Source of the DNA: UBA6136 sp964386975
Lineage (GTDB): Bacteria > Pseudomonadota > Gammaproteobacteria > Methylococcales > Methylococcaceae
NCBI GenBank assembly: GCA_964386975.1
Contig: CAYLUS010000046.1
Location: 1 to 16,061, forward strand
Direction: 5' to 3'
DNA: 16,061 nt
Position 1 is the first letter of the stretch, and each line of letters opens with the position of its first letter. A model generated the notes under the pieces. That model did no database searches. It had not been told where the DNA came from and saw only the letters and a list, made by a program, of their open reading frames with translations. Positions 14,177 to 16,061 of this stretch are shown here, piece after piece. The position numbers were made by a program, and so were the translations under genes.

Positions 14177-14218
14177 TACCGACGCAAACGGCGCTCGAAG
14201 GTGTATGCTTCACCTCCA

Positions 14219-15817
14219 ATGGCGCTCATCGTTCTAATCAATCCGGAGTTCAAGACCTCCTTCTGGAACTTCAACCACTCGCTGAAGATATTCGGCCGAA
14301 AAGCGGTAACGCCTACGTCTGCACTTCCGCTACTGGCAGCTCTTACCCCTCCTGAGCACAGCATCGTTATCATGGATGAGGCCGTCGAGCCTCTTGACTA
14401 TGATTTGATTCAGAAAGCCGACATCGTTGGCATGACGGGCATGATCGTCCAGCGGGAGCGGATGCGAGCCATCGCCCGGCGAATCAAGGAACTTGGAAAG
14501 TTTCTCGTCATTGGCGGCCCGTGGATCACGGTCCAAGAGCGCGATCTTCAGGGCTACGCGGATGTCATTTTCGTGGGTGAGGCGGATGTTACTTGGCCGC
14601 AATTCCTGAAGGAATGGGAAAACGGCTGTCATCTTCCACGTTACGAGCAGACAGCCCGCACCGACATGACCCAACTGCCTGCACAAAGGCTGGATCTTCT
14701 CAAGCTTGAGCACTACCTTCAGGGCAGCATCCAAATGTCACGTGGCTGCCCGTTTCTGTGCGAATTCTGCGACATCATCGTTACTTTTGGGCGACAGCCC
14801 CGTGTCAAGACGCCGGATCAAATCATCACTGAACTCGATGCCTGGAAAAAGGCCGGCGTGATGGCCATTTTTTTGGTTGACGACAATATCATCGGTAACC
14901 GCAAGGCGCTCATTCCGATTCTCCATGCCATTGCTGACTGGCAACGGCAGAATGCCTATCTGGTATCACTGAACACGGAGGCTTCGATCAACCTTGCAGA
15001 GGATGACGAACTTCTTGAGCTATTTGTGCTTGCCAATATACGGACGGTGTTCATCGGCATCGAAACGCCCAATCCTGACGCCTTACTTGAAACCCGAAAA
15101 ATTCAGAATCTGGGCCGAAAATCAAAATCACAGCCTGAACCTGAAACACCGACTGAAACGGATATCCTAAGGCGTGTCCACAAGGTCCAGTCCTATGGAA
15201 TCAAGGTCACCTGTGGACTAATTGTCGGATTTGATTCGGACACAGTGGACATTTTCGATCAACAGAGGGCATTCATTCACAAATCAGGGATTACGCAAGC
15301 CATGGTGGGCCTTCTTTCGGCAATACCCAAAACCCCGCTTTATGATCGGCTGATCAAGGAAGAGCGACTGGATTTGGATGACCTGCCCTCCTACGGAACC
15401 AATGTCATTCCAAAGGGCATGAGCCGAAATGAACTGGCTGAGGGCTACCTTAAGCTTCTTGAAGAAGCTTATGAGCCAGAGGCCTTCTTCAGCCGTCTCG
15501 ATGATCTCTACGTCAAACGGCGCTTTTATGACTACGCAGAAAAAATCAGGGTGCCTAGCATACCCCGCTGGCTCAGGATCAAGTACCTTGCCATGTCCTT
15601 GTTGTTTACCTCATGGCTGTTCATGAAACTCTTCCGTTATGCCCGGGAGGACGGTCTTCGTTGGCGCTATCTCCATCAATTGAGGCAGTACGCCCGTCAC
15701 AAGCCATACCCGATGCGCTACTTTGACTACGTTGTCGAACTGGCGTGCCACTACCACCTCTATCGACTGTCCAAGGATATGATCCGCGGAAAAACCGGGA
15801 TCATTACAACGATGTGA
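14219..15817 (+). CDS. B12-binding-type radical SAM protein of the HpnP-like DUF4070 group
   Basis: Encodes 532 residues. The first ~130 fit a cobalamin-binding Rossmann domain (LINPEFKTSFWNF, VIGGPWITVQ, VIFVGEAD) without the DxHxxG His motif. The radical SAM core follows with the iron-sulfur cluster motif Cys177-x3-Cys181-x2-Cys184 (RGCPFLCEFCDI), then FLVDDNIIGN, NTEASINLA and FIGIETPN. The C-terminal ~110 residues match the DUF4070 region. Relatives include the hopanoid C-2 methylase HpnP and other uncharacterised methylases, so a cobalamin-dependent methylation or similar reaction is inferred, with the substrate unknown. No hopanoid genes are visible nearby. The ATG at 14219 gives the usual family start; GTG 14201 is possible and neither has a good ribosome site. 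Confidence 0.88.
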   Translation: MALIVLINPEFKTSFWNFNHSLKIFGRKAVTPTSALPLLAALTPPEHSIVIMDEAVEPLDYDLIQKADIVGMTGMIVQRERMRAIARRIKELGKFLVIGGPWITVQERDLQGYADVIFVGEADVTWPQFLKEWENGCHLPRYEQTARTDMTQLPAQRLDLLKLEHYLQGSIQMSRGCPFLCEFCDIIVTFGRQPRVKTPDQIITELDAWKKAGVMAIFLVDDNIIGNRKALIPILHAIADWQRQNAYLVSLNTEASINLAEDDELLELFVLANIRTVFIGIETPNPDALLETRKIQNLGRKSKSQPEPETPTETDILRRVHKVQSYGIKVTCGLIVGFDSDTVDIFDQQRAFIHKSGITQAMVGLLSAIPKTPLYDRLIKEERLDLDDLPSYGTNVIPKGMSRNELAEGYLKLLEEAYEPEAFFSRLDDLYVKRRFYDYAEKIRVPSIPRWLRIKYLAMSLLFTSWLFMKLFRYAREDGLRWRYLHQLRQYARHKPYPMRYFDYVVELACHYHLYRLSKDMIRGKTGIITTM

Positions 15818-15829
15818 ACCCAGGTCATT

Positions 15830-15835
15830 TATAAT
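15830..15835 (+). promoter_or_regulatory. Candidate -10 element of the tRNA-Leu gene
   Basis: A perfect TATAAT lies 53 bases before the tRNA. The best -35 candidate, TTACAA (15804-15809), sits 20 bases upstream, which is longer than usual. The spacing is therefore not convincing and this is a tentative call. Confidence 0.4.
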
Positions 15836-15888
15836 CACATTAAACCTGTGCCCTTCTCCATAGAGTGCGCCATAGGACCGACTTGAAT

Positions 15889-15975
15889 GCCCCGATGGCG
15901 AAATTGGTAGACGCAAGAGACTTAAAATCTCTCGATTTTTTAATCGTGCCGGTTCGACCCCGGCTCGGGGCACCA
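15889..15975 (+). tRNA. tRNA-Leu, anticodon UAA
   Basis: This is an 87-base class II tRNA. The acceptor stem GCCCCGA/TCGGGGC is perfect and is followed by A and an encoded CCA. The anticodon arm AGAGA-CTTAAAA-TCTCT places TAA as the anticodon, which reads UUA codons and by wobble UUG. A long variable arm (CGATTTTTTAATCG) and the T arm with GGTTCGACCCC are both present. Seven T's follow CCA and may aid termination. Confidence 0.98.
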
Positions 15976-16061
15976 TTTTTTTAGTTTCGTGAGATCCTAC
16001 TAAAATCCGTAATCACACTTTCCAAAAGGACTAGGCATATTTCTAAAGTCCCGGGATCCCC

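Noticed and set aside
15611..15976. Minus-strand ORF starting MVPRAGVEPAR
   Set aside because: This N-terminus is the known artefact of reading the antisense of a tRNA gene; here it lies over tRNA-Leu and continues antisense to the radical SAM gene.
15976..16061. Possible integration site at the 3' end of tRNA-Leu
   Set aside because: No repeat of the tRNA end, integrase or island boundary is visible in the window; only 86 bases follow.
16047..16061. CCCGGGATCC at the window edge, like a cloning polylinker
   Set aside because: Only overlapping SmaI and BamHI sites; too short to claim vector sequence and likely chance.

Overview
The window looks like chromosomal DNA of a gammaproteobacterium. 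The basis is general: GroES/GroEL of proteobacterial type behind a sigma-32-like promoter, UmuDC, a HugZ-family protein, a DUF2076 protein, and a photoactivated cyclase that lines up almost residue for residue with bPAC of the gammaproteobacterium Beggiatoa. The genus cannot be named. Base composition and coding style look even, and no transposase, phage gene, CRISPR array or rRNA was seen.

Layout. 1-1000: a short inverted repeat, a small zinc-ribbon gene (-) and a six-helix membrane protein (+). 1004-3114: a bidirectional terminator, then groEL and groES (-) behind a heat-shock promoter. 3151-4457: a HugZ/HutZ-family FMN/heme protein (+) converging on a Tat-exported beta-carbonic anhydrase (-). 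4612-7625: a tightly packed umuD-umuC-DUF1615 lipoprotein operon (+). 7656-9433: a DUF2076 protein (-), a 34-codon ORF with its own promoter, ribosome site and terminator (+), and a secreted protein ending in Gly-Asn repeats (-). 9642-12180: a 37-codon ORF, then an operon of a DUF5710-XseA fusion, an XseB-like small subunit and an exported SNase-type nuclease. 12333-13403: a BLUF-adenylyl cyclase (photoactivated cyclase), ended by a bidirectional terminator shared with a 58-codon membrane protein on the other strand. 13901-15975: a small unknown protein, a B12-type radical SAM protein of the HpnP-like DUF4070 group, and tRNA-Leu(UAA).

Themes. Three parts of the window handle DNA damage or degradation (UmuDC, ExoVII-like subunits, SNase). 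Two units stand out as biology worth testing: the blue-light-activated cAMP synthase, with every key BLUF and cyclase residue present, and the unusual XseA that carries a DUF5710 module and sits with XseB and a secreted nuclease. Several genes here are under 60 codons and are supported mainly by ribosome sites, terminators and translation; they are easily missed by automatic annotation.
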